Positions 26,146 to 33,936 are shown, numbered from the stretch's first letter. The stretch is DNA of 62,324 nucleotides from an uncultured Candidatus Saccharibacteria bacterium (GCA_937859515.1 CALMAK010000014.1:1-62324); one strand, 5' to 3'. A program made the numbers and translations. Notes: generated by a model not told the origin, from the letters alone.

Positions 26146-26610
26146 CTACCTTGTCACTAAAATGTGAGGTTTTCTTAAATATATTATATACTTTTTGCGG
26201 CGCTTACCAAGGCGTATGAAGTGAGTATGATGATGTAATATTGAGCGAGTAATATTATCAGGCGAGCGCGAATAAAGTGAATAGCCTTTTTTCTCATACT
26301 TAGTACAGACTTCAGCCCATTCGTTGAGTTCTTTTTTTGTAAATCCGTCTAGTGCGTCCCGGTGTGCCTTTGGTATCACCATCAGATGTTCGAGCACCTC
26401 ACACCCGTCCCACACGGTGTAGCCAAAGCGATTGTTAATAACAAGAGTGTACTCGTTGTCTTCGACGATTGAGGTCGGTTCGGTGATCAATACAGCGCAA
26501 AAATCACAATCGACCGTCTTCGGTGTGTTGAGATAGTCGAGATATTTTCTTTGCATTGCATGCGATCGTGTTGAAGGACCAGCCTGTTGTAGCCTCTTTT
26601 TTATTCCCAT
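26146..26610 (-). CDS. HIT-family nucleotide hydrolase/transferase
   Basis: A 154-aa histidine-triad protein. The catalytic triad appears as HHHTHF near residue 127-132, the FxVIPKxH strand as LMVIPKAHRDAL, and the N-terminal CDFC dyad (residues about 35-38) as in many bacterial HIT proteins. The N-terminus is basic (KKRLQQ), as is the C-terminus (KRRKKY). HIT proteins hydrolyse AMP-lysine or dinucleoside polyphosphates. It starts an apparent HIT, nucleotidyltransferase, dcd, tmk run. A CATACT box lies 9 nt before the ATG. Confidence 0.8.
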   Translation of the reverse strand: MGIKKRLQQAGPSTRSHAMQRKYLDYLNTPKTVDCDFCAVLITEPTSIVEDNEYTLVINNRFGYTVWDGCEVLEHLMVIPKAHRDALDGFTKKELNEWAEVCTKYEKKGYSLYSRSPDNITRSILHHHTHFIRLGKRRKKYIIYLRKPHILVTR

Positions 26611-26654
26611 AATGATCGTAGTATGCCACAGAGTTCAACGTCTGCGCAACCTGT

Positions 26655-26660
26655 TACAAT
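26655..26660 (+). promoter_or_regulatory. -10 box of a leaderless promoter for folA
   Basis: TACAAT ends 7 nt before the ATG at 26668. Confidence 0.5.
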
Positions 26661-26667
26661 ATAAAGT

Positions 26668-27165
26668 ATGAAGAGTATTGTGGTAGCTTATGATAAACAT
26701 CGGGGTATTGGGGGTGATAATGATTTGCTATGGGGGCGCGACCTACCGGCTGATCTGGCTCATTTCAAGAAACTGACGATAGGCAAAAGTATTGTCATGG
26801 GACGTAAAACCTTTGAATCTATCGGCTCGCGCCCCCTGCCGAATCGTCAAAATATTGTCGTAAGTCGGCAAGGTGCGACAGGCATTAGAGGCGTACTGAC
26901 AGCAGCGTCACTAGAGACGGCATACGCACTGGCGCAATATGACGTGATGGTGATCGGTGGCGGCGAGATTTACCGACAGGCCCTGACAGATGTCGACACT
27001 GTCTATGCGACAGAGGTCAACGCTGCGTTTGACGAGGCGACGGTGTTCTTTCCGGTGCTCGATACTAATGTTTGGCAAGTGGTATCGCGCATACATCACC
27101 CGTCTGATGACGGAAATAAATATGCGTTCGATTTTACAGTCTATAATAGAGTTAAGGACGATTGA
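26668..27165 (+). CDS. folA: dihydrofolate reductase
   Basis: Regenerates tetrahydrofolate after thymidylate synthesis. The 165-aa protein has the N-terminal strand VVAYDKHRGIGGDNDLLW, the LPADLAHFKKLTIGKSIVMGRKTFESIG core with the catalytic acidic residue (LPAD), the NVVVSRQ-type segment, and VIGGGEIYRQAL near residue 95. It converges on thyA with a 20-nt gap, so the two enzymes of the thymidylate cycle are tail to tail. Leaderless start. Confidence 0.95.
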   Translation: MKSIVVAYDKHRGIGGDNDLLWGRDLPADLAHFKKLTIGKSIVMGRKTFESIGSRPLPNRQNIVVSRQGATGIRGVLTAASLETAYALAQYDVMVIGGGEIYRQALTDVDTVYATEVNAAFDEATVFFPVLDTNVWQVVSRIHHPSDDGNKYAFDFTVYNRVKDD

Positions 27166-27185
27166 GCCGATGCCGGCCGCTATGC

Positions 27186-28106
27186 CTACACGGCAATCGG
27201 TGCTTTGATTGGTGGATATGGGTCGTACCCTTCGAGGCGGATATCATTGAATGTGAAGTCATCAATACTCTTGATATCAGGATTTAGCCAGAGTGTCGGG
27301 AGCGCGCGAGGCTCTCGAGATAATTGCTCCTCGACCTGCTCCATATGGTTGAGATAGAGATGCGTGTCAGCGAGCGTATGGACAAATTCACCAGCCTCAA
27401 GACCCGTTACCTGTGCAACCATGGCCAACAGCAGTGAATAGCTGGCGATATTAAACGGCACACCAAGGAAGGTGTCGGCACTACGCTGATAGAGGTGGAG
27501 GTCGAGCTTGCCATTTGCGACATTAAACTGAAACAGGCTATGGCATGGAGGCAGTCCGCCGATTTCAACGATTTCGGGGATTTCAGCAACATTCCACGCA
27601 CTCACAATGATGCGACGACTATCTGGTGTGTTCTTAATCATGTTAATCACGTTGGCAATCTGGTCAATCTCTCCACCCTTGCCATCAGGCCATTTGCGCC
27701 ACTGAACGCCGTAAACAGGTCCGAGGTCGCCCCATTTCAAGGCAAACCCGTGGTCACTGGCAATGCGATTGATAAATTCTTTCATCTGCGTCTTCCATTC
27801 GGGCGAATTGACTTCAGGGATTGGAAGATTATTCTTCTCAAGATATGCCTTGAATGGCCACTCATCCCAGATATGGACATTATTCTGAGCGAGGTATTCG
27901 ATATTACCCGTACCCTTTAAGAACCATAACAGTTCATGAACGACACTATTAAAATATAGCTTTTTCGTTGTCACAGCTGGAAATCCATCGGTCAGATTAT
28001 ATCGGATCTGACGACCAAAGACGCTTTTTGTTCCAGTGCCCGTACGGTCGGTCTTTATGATGCCATTATCCTTAATATCCTGCAGTAGTGCCTGGTATTG
28101 CTTCAT
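27186..28106 (-). CDS. thyA: thymidylate synthase (ThyA type)
   Basis: Methylates dUMP to dTMP using methylene-tetrahydrofolate (306 aa). Visible are the phosphate-binding [11 protein letters not shown], the active-site cysteine in [10 protein letters not shown], the [17 protein letters not shown] signature, and the THLYLNH segment. The length and C-terminus (PIKAPIAV) are normal, the final Val being the usual closure residue. The start is preceded by a GGGGAG ribosome binding site and a TATACT box further upstream (28129-28134), so this gene is not leaderless. Confidence 0.97.
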   Translation of the reverse strand: MKQYQALLQDIKDNGIIKTDRTGTGTKSVFGRQIRYNLTDGFPAVTTKKLYFNSVVHELLWFLKGTGNIEYLAQNNVHIWDEWPFKAYLEKNNLPIPEVNSPEWKTQMKEFINRIASDHGFALKWGDLGPVYGVQWRKWPDGKGGEIDQIANVINMIKNTPDSRRIIVSAWNVAEIPEIVEIGGLPPCHSLFQFNVANGKLDLHLYQRSADTFLGVPFNIASYSLLLAMVAQVTGLEAGEFVHTLADTHLYLNHMEQVEEQLSREPRALPTLWLNPDIKSIDDFTFNDIRLEGYDPYPPIKAPIAV

Positions 28107-28184
28107 GTTCTCCCCTTTATCTTCTTTTAGTATACAGTATTTTTTGTTTGCAGTAACGTCACTCTAGGATATTTCATAAAATGC

Positions 28185-28213
28185 TTGCTATTTTATATCA
28201 TTTATGCTATACT
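28185..28213 (+). promoter_or_regulatory. promoter of the 185-residue unknown gene
   Basis: -35 TTGCTA (28185-28190), 17-nt spacer, -10 TATACT (28208-28213). A leader of about 50 nt with a GAAGGGAG ribosome binding site precedes the ATG at 28268. Confidence 0.7.
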
Positions 28214-28267
28214 TAATGACATATAGAATGCAAAGTAAGATAAATACGCAGAAGGGAGATTTCCGCT

Positions 28268-28825
28268 ATGTCACCAGAAGGGTATGCAAAGCGAATTTTT
28301 GGCGAAAAGCCATCACCTACTGAGGCCGGGAAACATGCATTCGTTGAAGTACTGGCTCGTGACGTTGCAACAGTTGAGATTGTTCGCCAAGATAACCCTC
28401 AACTTGCAGATAATGCCAAGGTGAAAGTTATCCACGAGCTGAGTCGTCATGTACCACCTGATATACTGAGTAAGCTTCCCTTCCCTGAGGATATTGAGGG
28501 TAATCTTGAAAAACTTGAGGTTATTGCTGAAGAATATATTGACAGAGAGCGTCCTGAAGCCGAGAAAGAGATTATTGATCAATCCATTCCTGTTCGAGTC
28601 GTCAATTCAGATACAGGCAAAGTGATTCCCGTTCCAGCAGCCGAGTTCTTCAATGTATCTAACGAGGATAGTACAGACAATGAGACTCCTCGTGCCGAAC
28701 CGGAGACGGTTGTACCGCAACAGTGTGATCCCATAACTCGTCGCACAATGGGTGCAAAGATTATTGCCAAGGTAAATGAGTTTCTCAGGCTACCTCCAAA
28801 ACCTCCTACTGAGATGTTGCCGTAA
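28268..28825 (+). CDS. unknown acidic protein, 185 residues
   Basis: Not recognised. There is no signal peptide or transmembrane helix. The first 110 residues are mostly helical and charged (ending EEYIDRERPEAEKEI), followed by a short beta-like stretch (PVRVVNSDTGKVIPVPAAEFF), a low-complexity acidic linker (SNEDSTDNETPRAEPET) and a C-terminal helix with a Pro-rich tail. The gene is real by its clean promoter, ribosome binding site and even codon use. Its last 20 nt overlap the end of the convergent esterase gene. It stands alone in its transcript, so context gives no clue. Confidence 0.55.
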   Translation: MSPEGYAKRIFGEKPSPTEAGKHAFVEVLARDVATVEIVRQDNPQLADNAKVKVIHELSRHVPPDILSKLPFPEDIEGNLEKLEVIAEEYIDRERPEAEKEIIDQSIPVRVVNSDTGKVIPVPAAEFFNVSNEDSTDNETPRAEPETVVPQQCDPITRRTMGAKIIAKVNEFLRLPPKPPTEMLP

Positions 28826-29786
28826 AGAAGTCCCATATTACGGCACTCGTTGTCTGATGTGACAGAGCGCCCTTGGGTGTTAGTGGTGCATCAGAGACGT
28901 GTAGCCAGCCGTGTGGCTGCCTATGAGTGATGATAAGCGAAATGTGCTGATCGTTCTTACATTGGCTCCATGATAGGCGTTCAACGTCCCGCCCTCCTGT
29001 GCGTATGAACCGTCGACAATGTGCAGCACTACTCTGGTCATGAGCGTGTGCGTAGATAGATGGTAACTTGCGCTGAAGGCTACCTGCATAGGGAACTAAT
29101 GCATCGTCAACGCTGTGAATATAGAGCATTCGCTGGGCTGGCATGTGCGCACATGGCTGATAGTAGGCACCTGATATGCCTGCGACACCTGCAATCCGAT
29201 CACCCAACTCGCAAGCCGCAAGATGGGCAAATCCTGCGCCGTTAGACATACCCACTAGATAGACTGCATCAGTGTCAATACAGAACTCCTTTGTTAGCTT
29301 CCTCAGCATGTCACCAATAAATTGCACATCGTTAATGCCTGCCGGTGAATATGGTGCACCTTGCCATGCTGTTGCACCGGTCGTACCAATAAGGGCATCA
29401 GGATAGACGGTCAGTGCTGGCGCTTCATTGAGCCCTGATTTAGCTTCGGCACGTCGTGAAGTGCCATTCAGCCCATCAAATACAACTATCACAGGATAGC
29501 GTCGGTCGACAGTATAGTCTGAGGGCGTATGAACGCGATAGCTCCGCAGGACATCATCGCTCGTGACCGTCGCTGGATAGTCGCGCCCCGCCTTCCATGT
29601 ATATGTTTGTTCGCAGTGTTGCGCCTGCTCTAGGGCAAGCTGCTGACGTAATTCAGTAATTTCTTGCTTTGCCTGACCAAGTTGGTGAGATACTGATGCA
29701 TTATGGAGAAACATGACAAATAACGGCACCGAGATAATCGCTAGCGCCAACAATATGGAAGATATATGTGGGGTAATCTTTTTCAT
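28806..29786 (-). CDS. exported PHB-depolymerase/feruloyl-esterase-like hydrolase
   Basis: An alpha/beta-hydrolase (326 aa) of the LpqC/polyhydroxybutyrate depolymerase family, anchored or secreted through an N-terminal hydrophobic segment (residues about 8-28) followed by a short coiled coil. The catalytic triad is visible: Ser in GMSNGAG, Asp in SVDDALVPY, and His in QPHGWLH near the C-terminus. Such enzymes cleave ester bonds of polymers or plant phenolics; the true substrate here is unknown. The ATG at 29786 is preferred to a TTG six nt upstream. A TATACT box (29810-29815) sits in the loop of the rplA terminator hairpin, a compact promoter-terminator overlap. Confidence 0.75.
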   Translation of the reverse strand: MKKITPHISSILLALAIISVPLFVMFLHNASVSHQLGQAKQEITELRQQLALEQAQHCEQTYTWKAGRDYPATVTSDDVLRSYRVHTPSDYTVDRRYPVIVVFDGLNGTSRRAEAKSGLNEAPALTVYPDALIGTTGATAWQGAPYSPAGINDVQFIGDMLRKLTKEFCIDTDAVYLVGMSNGAGFAHLAACELGDRIAGVAGISGAYYQPCAHMPAQRMLYIHSVDDALVPYAGSLQRKLPSIYAHAHDQSSAAHCRRFIRTGGRDVERLSWSQCKNDQHISLIITHRQPHGWLHVSDAPLTPKGALSHQTTSAVIWDFFTATSQ

Positions 29787-29790
29787 ATTC

Positions 29791-29834
29791 AAAACGTCGT
29801 CTTACGGCAAGTATACCAGATAAGACGACGTTTT
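29791..29834 (-). terminator. terminator of rplA, enclosing the esterase -10 box
   Basis: A perfect 14-bp stem AAAACGTCGTCTTA / TAAGACGACGTTTT with a 16-nt loop that contains TATACT on the minus strand. Confidence 0.85.
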
Positions 29835-29853
29835 ATTGAGAGGTTATCGCTAT

Positions 29854-30876
29854 TTAGTTAACGACGTTCTCGACCTTAATGCCAGGACCCTGTGAGGTGC
29901 TGACAGCCGTTGTCTTCACATAACCACCCTTAAGGCCAGTTGGCTTTTGTGATTGTAGGCTTGCAAAAAATGCATCAGCATTCTGGCGAAGCTTTTCAGC
30001 ACCAAATGACACCTTACCAATTGAAAGGTGAACGATCGCTTGCTTGTCGACGCGGTATTCAACCTTACCGGTCTTAGCCTCGGTAACGGCCTTGGCAACA
30101 TCAGTTGCAACAGTGCCGGCCTTAGGATTCGGCATAAGGCCGCGTGGACCCAAAAGACGTGCGTACTTACCAAGACGAGGCATATATTGCGGAGTTGCAA
30201 TCAAAGTATCAAAATCAAGCACTTCTTTATCAAGCTGCTTCAAGAAGTCTTCGTCACCAATGATATCAGCACCCGCCTTCTTAGCTGCAGCGTGATCACC
30301 CTCTGGTGCAAACACTGCAACACGAATTGTCTTGCCAGTACCATTTGGTAGGCTGACCGTCGCACGGATGTTTTGATCAGCCTGACGTGGGTCAACACCA
30401 AGTCGAACGTGGACTTCTACACTTGCGTCAAACTTAGCAGGATTTGTCTTTACTGCAAGATCAAGAGCGTCTGTAAGGCTATATACTTTGTTTGCTTCAA
30501 CCAATTTTGCCACTGTTTGGTATTTTTTACCGCGGCGCTCGATTGTAGGACGAGTCACGGGCGCCGGGCCCTTCTTGGCGCGAGCCTCGGCCTCAGGGTC
30601 CTGAGGAGTGGTGTCACCCGCTTCCTTACGGGCTTCCTTTTCAACTTTTGCCTCAGCCTCAGCGAGAGCCTTGGCGCTACGCTTGCCAGCCTTTGCAGTG
30701 AATGTATCTGCCTTTTCGGCAACAACCTCTTCGGCTTCTGCCTCAATAAGCTCTGGCGCAGCCGTAGTGTTTTCTACGTTTGCAAGTGCAGCTTCGATTT
30801 CTGCGATAGTATTCTTCTCGGTCACATCGAGACCAAAAGTTGATGCTTTTTCAAGCAAGTCGGCTTTTTTTGCCAT
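29854..30876 (-). CDS. rplA: 50S ribosomal protein L1 with a long N-terminal extension
   Basis: The mobile L1 stalk protein that binds 23S rRNA and assists E-site tRNA release; it also represses its own mRNA. The standard L1 (about 230 aa) begins at RGKKYQTVAKLVEANKVYSL and includes the signature KYARLLGPRGLMPNPKAGTV. Ahead of it are about 113 extra residues. The first 35 (KADLLEKASTFGLDVTEKNTIAEIEAAL split over two helices) look like a HeH/SAP/LEM-type helix-extension-helix nucleic-acid-binding motif; the rest is a Glu/Ala/Lys-rich linker. The gene has its own promoter and an L1-type leader, and is cut off from rplK by a pilin gene and a cdsA gene. Confidence 0.94.
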   Translation of the reverse strand: MAKKADLLEKASTFGLDVTEKNTIAEIEAALANVENTTAAPELIEAEAEEVVAEKADTFTAKAGKRSAKALAEAEAKVEKEARKEAGDTTPQDPEAEARAKKGPAPVTRPTIERRGKKYQTVAKLVEANKVYSLTDALDLAVKTNPAKFDASVEVHVRLGVDPRQADQNIRATVSLPNGTGKTIRVAVFAPEGDHAAAKKAGADIIGDEDFLKQLDKEVLDFDTLIATPQYMPRLGKYARLLGPRGLMPNPKAGTVATDVAKAVTEAKTGKVEYRVDKQAIVHLSIGKVSFGAEKLRQNADAFFASLQSQKPTGLKGGYVKTTAVSTSQGPGIKVENVVN

Positions 30877-30892
30877 GGTATAAACCCTTTCT

Positions 30893-30924
30893 GTGGTACA
30901 AGCGGCTGTTCTTGGCCTCCCAAC
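30893..30924 (-). promoter_or_regulatory. probable L1-binding autoregulatory site in the rplA leader
   Basis: On the minus strand the leader reads TTGGGAGGCC, a short loop, then CCGCTTGTACCAC. The GGGAGG and CCG...ACCAC blocks with complementary ends resemble the 23S L1-site mimics in bacterial rplK-rplA leaders. The match is by pattern only. Confidence 0.5.
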
Positions 30925-30943
30925 ATTGATTTGTTATACCTTC

Positions 30944-30973
30944 ATCATATCACATCAGAGGTCGTTGTGTCAA
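30944..30973 (-). promoter_or_regulatory. promoter of rplA
   Basis: On the minus strand: -35 TTGACA (30968-30973), 18-nt spacer, -10 TATGAT (30944-30949). The -35 touches the stop codon of the pilin gene. Confidence 0.7.
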
Positions 30974-31483
30974 TTAGCTGCCATTGACCCAGGGTCGCCA
31001 CGTACCGTTCCAGCCCTCAGGTCCTGCGTTTGATGTACCGCTAAGGATACTTGAGCAGATGGTCGCCGCAGCGGTGCCTGTCCAAGAAGTCATACCTTTA
31101 TATTCTTCGGGTGATCCTGTGTTTTTTATGTAGAGACGCTTGCCTTTTTTTGTCACAGCTGTCAGCACATAATCATCATACGGAGATTTACTGCAATAAA
31201 TAAGGTTGAGATTGATGTCAGTTGAAAATAAGCCCGGAGTAAATGAAACTCGATAATCACCGGTCAGCTCATTAGTTGATGAGGGATACGCGCCATGATT
31301 CGCCTTGTATTTCACCAGTGTTCTTCCGAACTGAGATAGCTCCTCGCTTGCTTCGGCGTTACGTGCAGTTGTTTGTACGTTACTATATGAGACACTGCCA
31401 ATAGCCATCAGGATGCCGATCACAAGTAAAACAACGGCTATCTCGACGATGGTAAAACCTCTGTATGCATATAATCGTGTCAT
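30974..31483 (-). CDS. type IV pilin-like protein
   Basis: A prepilin (169 aa) with a classical class III signal: a short basic leader, Gly before Phe (AYRG then FTIVEIAVV), Glu at mature position 5, and a 20-residue hydrophobic helix, then a variable extracellular domain with two cysteines. Prepilin peptidase would cleave before FTIVE. Type IV pili in this lineage mediate twitching and host attachment, so this may be a major or minor pilin, but no assembly genes are nearby. I prefer the ATG at 31483 to the GTG at 31507. It is a single gene inserted between rplK and rplA. Confidence 0.85.
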   Translation of the reverse strand: MTRLYAYRGFTIVEIAVVLLVIGILMAIGSVSYSNVQTTARNAEASEELSQFGRTLVKYKANHGAYPSSTNELTGDYRVSFTPGLFSTDINLNLIYCSKSPYDDYVLTAVTKKGKRLYIKNTGSPEEYKGMTSWTGTAAATICSSILSGTSNAGPEGWNGTWRPWVNGS

Positions 31484-31577
31484 GGTTATGGTTTTATAGT
31501 ACCACACTTCGTGGTATGGTATGCTTGGATTTAATCCATCCGCACCTGTACAACTCGACTCTTAGGGGGTGGTCGCA

Positions 31578-32291
31578 GTGTCGACCTTTTTTCGTAACAA
31601 GACCGGCCGAGGCCTACTGCTTGCGGCAGGCCTTCTGATCATTGTGGCTCTCGGGCCACAGGCAGTGTTCGTGCTGCTCTTTGTCATTCTCCTGGCGTGT
31701 GCCGTTGAACTGGCGTCGTTCGCTCATTTTTCCGAGTTTACTCAGAGAAATGGTGCGCTGACGGCGGTGGCCCTTCAGGGGGCAATCGTGGCATTCGGAG
31801 CACTGGCCCTGATGTACATCATCGACCAGCATGGACTGGGGCTGACGATGGTAATCGTGGCTGCAGTCTATTGTGAAAACGCTGGGGCTCAGATCTTCGG
31901 TAAGAAGTATGGACGTACGCCACTCTCGCCTCGCTACTCACCCAACAAAACTCTTGAAGGAGCAATGTGGGGCTGGGTGTGTGGATCCGTCTGCGGCCTC
32001 CTTTTCTTGGCACTCGCTGTTTGGCAGAACGCTGTCGAATCACCGATGATTTGGGTGGTTGTAGCAGCAATTGCCCCGCCGCTTGCCGAGCTCGGTGATC
32101 TGATCGAATCTCGGATGAAGCGTCTGGTCGGCGTCGACGACTCTGGCGACCTGACTCGCGGGAGTACGCGCTTTGTTCGCATCGCGAGCTTGTCCGGGCT
32201 GTTCGGCAAGCAGGGTGGCGCCCTCGATAAGACTGACTCGCTGTGGCTGGTGGCATGCGCCTCGGCGCCGCTGTTGGTTATCCTCGCATAG
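31578..32291 (+). CDS. cdsA: phosphatidate cytidylyltransferase-like protein, GC-rich copy
   Basis: An integral membrane enzyme (237 aa, six to seven helices) of the CdsA family, which makes CDP-diacylglycerol from phosphatidate and CTP. Family features are SPNKTLEGAMWG in the middle and a C-terminal signature with SRMKRLVGVDDSGDL and QGGALDKTDS. In the canonical signature the last block reads HGGxxDRxDS, so the His is Gln and the Arg is Lys here, and about 15 extra residues separate the two halves. The GTG at 31578 is chosen, behind the ribosome binding site AGGGGGTGG. Codon use is GC-rich compared with the neighbours, suggesting transfer. A second cdsA lies at 53.6 kb. Confidence 0.72.
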   Translation: MSTFFRNKTGRGLLLAAGLLIIVALGPQAVFVLLFVILLACAVELASFAHFSEFTQRNGALTAVALQGAIVAFGALALMYIIDQHGLGLTMVIVAAVYCENAGAQIFGKKYGRTPLSPRYSPNKTLEGAMWGWVCGSVCGLLFLALAVWQNAVESPMIWVVVAAIAPPLAELGDLIESRMKRLVGVDDSGDLTRGSTRFVRIASLSGLFGKQGGALDKTDSLWLVACASAPLLVILA

Positions 32292-32314
32292 TCAGCAACC
32301 AAGAGAGTCTTGAG

Positions 32315-32376
32315 TTCAAGGGTGCAAGTCCCTCTGGTGTTCACGGCGACGTGATATCAGAGGGCAACTCCTTGAA
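32315..32376 (+). ncRNA. three-tier hairpin RNA element after the GC-rich cdsA
   Basis: Three nested stems are visible: TTCAAGG / CCTTGAA (32315-32321 with 32370-32376), CCCTCTG / CAGAGGG (32330-32336 with 32358-32364) and TCACG / CGTGA (32341-32345 with 32350-32354), capped by a GNRA tetraloop GCGA. The asymmetric internal loop GTGCAAGT opposite CAACT looks designed. It is not an intrinsic terminator; that follows at 32388-32416. Its function is unknown; it could be a 3' UTR regulatory or stability element, or a small RNA. Confidence 0.55.
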
Positions 32377-32387
32377 ATTACTATAAT

Positions 32388-32416
32388 AAAATACCCCTCG
32401 TAACGAGGGGTATTTT
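32388..32416. terminator. bidirectional terminator between cdsA and rplK
   Basis: A 13-bp perfect stem AAAATACCCCTCG / CGAGGGGTATTTT with a TAA loop. Confidence 0.92.
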
Positions 32417-32431
32417 ATATGCCTACTGAGA

Positions 32432-32857
32432 TTATTCAGCGATTTCAACGCCCATACTGCGTGCAGTACCAGCGATGATCTTCATGCGAGCTTCATCGTC
32501 ATTGGCGTTGAGAAGATCCTTCTTAGCCTCGGCAATTTCAGCCAGTTGAGCTTTAGTGATCGTGCCAACCTTGTCGGTGTGCGGTTTGCCGCTACCCTTC
32601 TTGATGTTTGCTGCCTTACGGATCATGTCGTCAGCCGGCTCGCCCAGACTCTTCCAAGCGAAGGTACGGTCTTCGAAAACCTGGATATGAACGATAACGT
32701 CCTTGCCCATGTCACCTTTAGTTGCGTCGTTAAATGGATTAATAAAATCCATCATGTTTAGGCCCCACTGACCAAGTGTTGATCCTACAGGAGGACCTGC
32801 AGTTGCGCGACCAGCTGGGATACGAAGTTTGAGGTTACCAATAACCTTTTTTGCCAT
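32432..32857 (-). CDS. rplK: 50S ribosomal protein L11
   Basis: Binds the GTPase-associated centre of 23S rRNA (141 aa, standard length). The N-terminal domain shows LRIPAGRATAGPPVGSTLGQWGLN with the proline-rich helix. The C-terminal RNA-binding domain shows KGSGKPHTDKVGTITKAQLAEIAEAK, then the SMGVEI end. It is third in a secE-nusG-rplK run; the expected next gene, rplA, has been displaced by about 1.5 kb. The 68-nt nusG-rplK gap contains a TGCAGT / ACTGCA hairpin (32905-32921). Confidence 0.97.
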   Translation of the reverse strand: MAKKVIGNLKLRIPAGRATAGPPVGSTLGQWGLNMMDFINPFNDATKGDMGKDVIVHIQVFEDRTFAWKSLGEPADDMIRKAANIKKGSGKPHTDKVGTITKAQLAEIAEAKKDLLNANDDEARMKIIAGTARSMGVEIAE

Positions 32858-32925
32858 TCTAAAATTTCCTTTTTATAGATTTACTGCTAAATAGTTGAAG
32901 CGATTTGCAGTGCGTAACTGCAGTA

Positions 32926-33471
32926 TTATACCTTTTTTACCTGCAATGCGTCAAGCTCAACTGGCGTATCACGACCAAACATACTGACCATAACCTTGAT
33001 CTTGCCCTTAACCGCATCGATTTCAGAAATAGCTCCGTCGAATCCCTTGAATGGACCGTCGACGATTGATACCACTTCACCCTCAGAGAAATCAATTTGA
33101 TGCTTTGGATCTTCCACACCCATGCGCTTTTTGATTTTGCTGATTTCACTATCAGATACTGGAGTTGGTTCGGTGCCAGACCCTACAAACCCAGTTACAC
33201 CCGGGGTGTTGCGCACAATGTACCATGTCTCATCAGTAAGCTTCATCTCAACCAAAGCATAACCCTGGAAGATTTTTGCCTCGACAACCTTACGCTTGCC
33301 GTTCTTGATCTGAATCTGCTTTTCTTTTGGCACCATGACATCAAAGATTTTGTCTGCCATGTCCACTGCGTTGATTCGCTGACGAATACTGTCCGCTACC
33401 TTCTCCTCATACCCACTATACGTATGGATTGCATACCACTGACGAGTACTGTCATATCGTTTTGTTGCCAT
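32926..33471 (-). CDS. nusG: transcription termination/antitermination factor NusG
   Basis: Couples RNA polymerase to Rho and the ribosome. The 181-aa protein has the NGN domain (WYAIHTYSGYEEKVADSIRQR, then IFDVMVPKEKQ and GYALVEMKLTDETWYIVRNTPGVTGFVG) and the C-terminal KOW domain (EGEVVSIVDGPFKGFDGAISEID). There is no inserted domain. It lies 19 nt downstream of secE and upstream of rplK, the universal bacterial order. Confidence 0.97.
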   Translation of the reverse strand: MATKRYDSTRQWYAIHTYSGYEEKVADSIRQRINAVDMADKIFDVMVPKEKQIQIKNGKRKVVEAKIFQGYALVEMKLTDETWYIVRNTPGVTGFVGSGTEPTPVSDSEISKIKKRMGVEDPKHQIDFSEGEVVSIVDGPFKGFDGAISEIDAVKGKIKVMVSMFGRDTPVELDALQVKKV

Positions 33472-33490
33472 AATGACGTGTTATATCTCC

Positions 33491-33868
33491 TTAACCTAAA
33501 ATTTGTTCAAATACTAATTGAAATACGTAGTCCAGTACAGTAATGAGAAGGACAAAGAAGGCGGTAAATACCAACACTGCAAATGTCAAACTCCATGTCG
33601 TACGACGGTTCGGCCAGCGAACTTGACGAAGTTCTGCCCATGAACCTTTAAAATATTCGCCGATTGCCTTAAAAAATCCTTGCTTTTTTTCGACTGTCTT
33701 TTTTGGTGTGGTCTCAGCCTTTTTTGTTACTTCCTTCTTTGCCGAAGCAGTTTTTGTTTTGGTCGTTTTCTCTTTTGGTGTTGAATCTGCGGCAGTAATA
33801 CGCGTTACCTTTGTCGATGTAGATGACGACTTAGCTTTGCTGCCTGATGCTTTGCTTTTTTGTGCCAC
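33491..33868 (-). CDS. secE: preprotein translocase subunit SecE with a long basic N-terminus
   Basis: The clamp helix of the SecYEG channel. The conserved part (residues about 68-125) has the amphipathic helix FFKAIGEYFKGSWAELRQVRWPNRRTTW and one transmembrane helix (SLTFAVLVFTAFFVLLITVLDY). The preceding 65 residues are a low-complexity Lys/Thr/Ser/Ala tail, probably disordered and cytoplasmic; it is longer than in usual single-helix SecE proteins of about 60 residues. It is the first gene of the secE-nusG-rplK operon, with a promoter whose spacer is a palindrome. Confidence 0.93.
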   Translation of the reverse strand: MAQKSKASGSKAKSSSTSTKVTRITAADSTPKEKTTKTKTASAKKEVTKKAETTPKKTVEKKQGFFKAIGEYFKGSWAELRQVRWPNRRTTWSLTFAVLVFTAFFVLLITVLDYVFQLVFEQILG

Positions 33869-33887
33869 GTTGGTACTTCTCCCAATT

Positions 33888-33915
33888 AAAATAGTCTGCC
33901 ATCGCAGACTGTCAA
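33888..33915 (-). promoter_or_regulatory. secE operon promoter with palindromic spacer
   Basis: On the minus strand: -35 TTGACA (33910-33915), 16-nt spacer, -10 TATTTT (33888-33893). The spacer is nearly filled by the inverted repeat AGTCTGC-CATC-GCAGACT (33893-33910), which could be an operator or a transcript hairpin. Confidence 0.5.
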
Positions 33916-33919
33916 GTAC

Positions 33920-33925
33920 TATAAT
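33920..33925 (+). promoter_or_regulatory. -10 box for the glycosyltransferase gene
   Basis: TATAAT, 11 nt before the GTG at 33937, divergent from the secE promoter. Confidence 0.45.
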
Positions 33926-33936
33926 ATATCACCTTA

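Noticed and set aside
32315-32345. Group II intron or tRNA-like reading of the GGGTGCAAGTCCC stretch
   Set aside because: The phrase resembles a group II domain I or T-arm segment, but there is no intron domain V, reverse transcriptase or acceptor stem nearby; the local nested stems explain it better.
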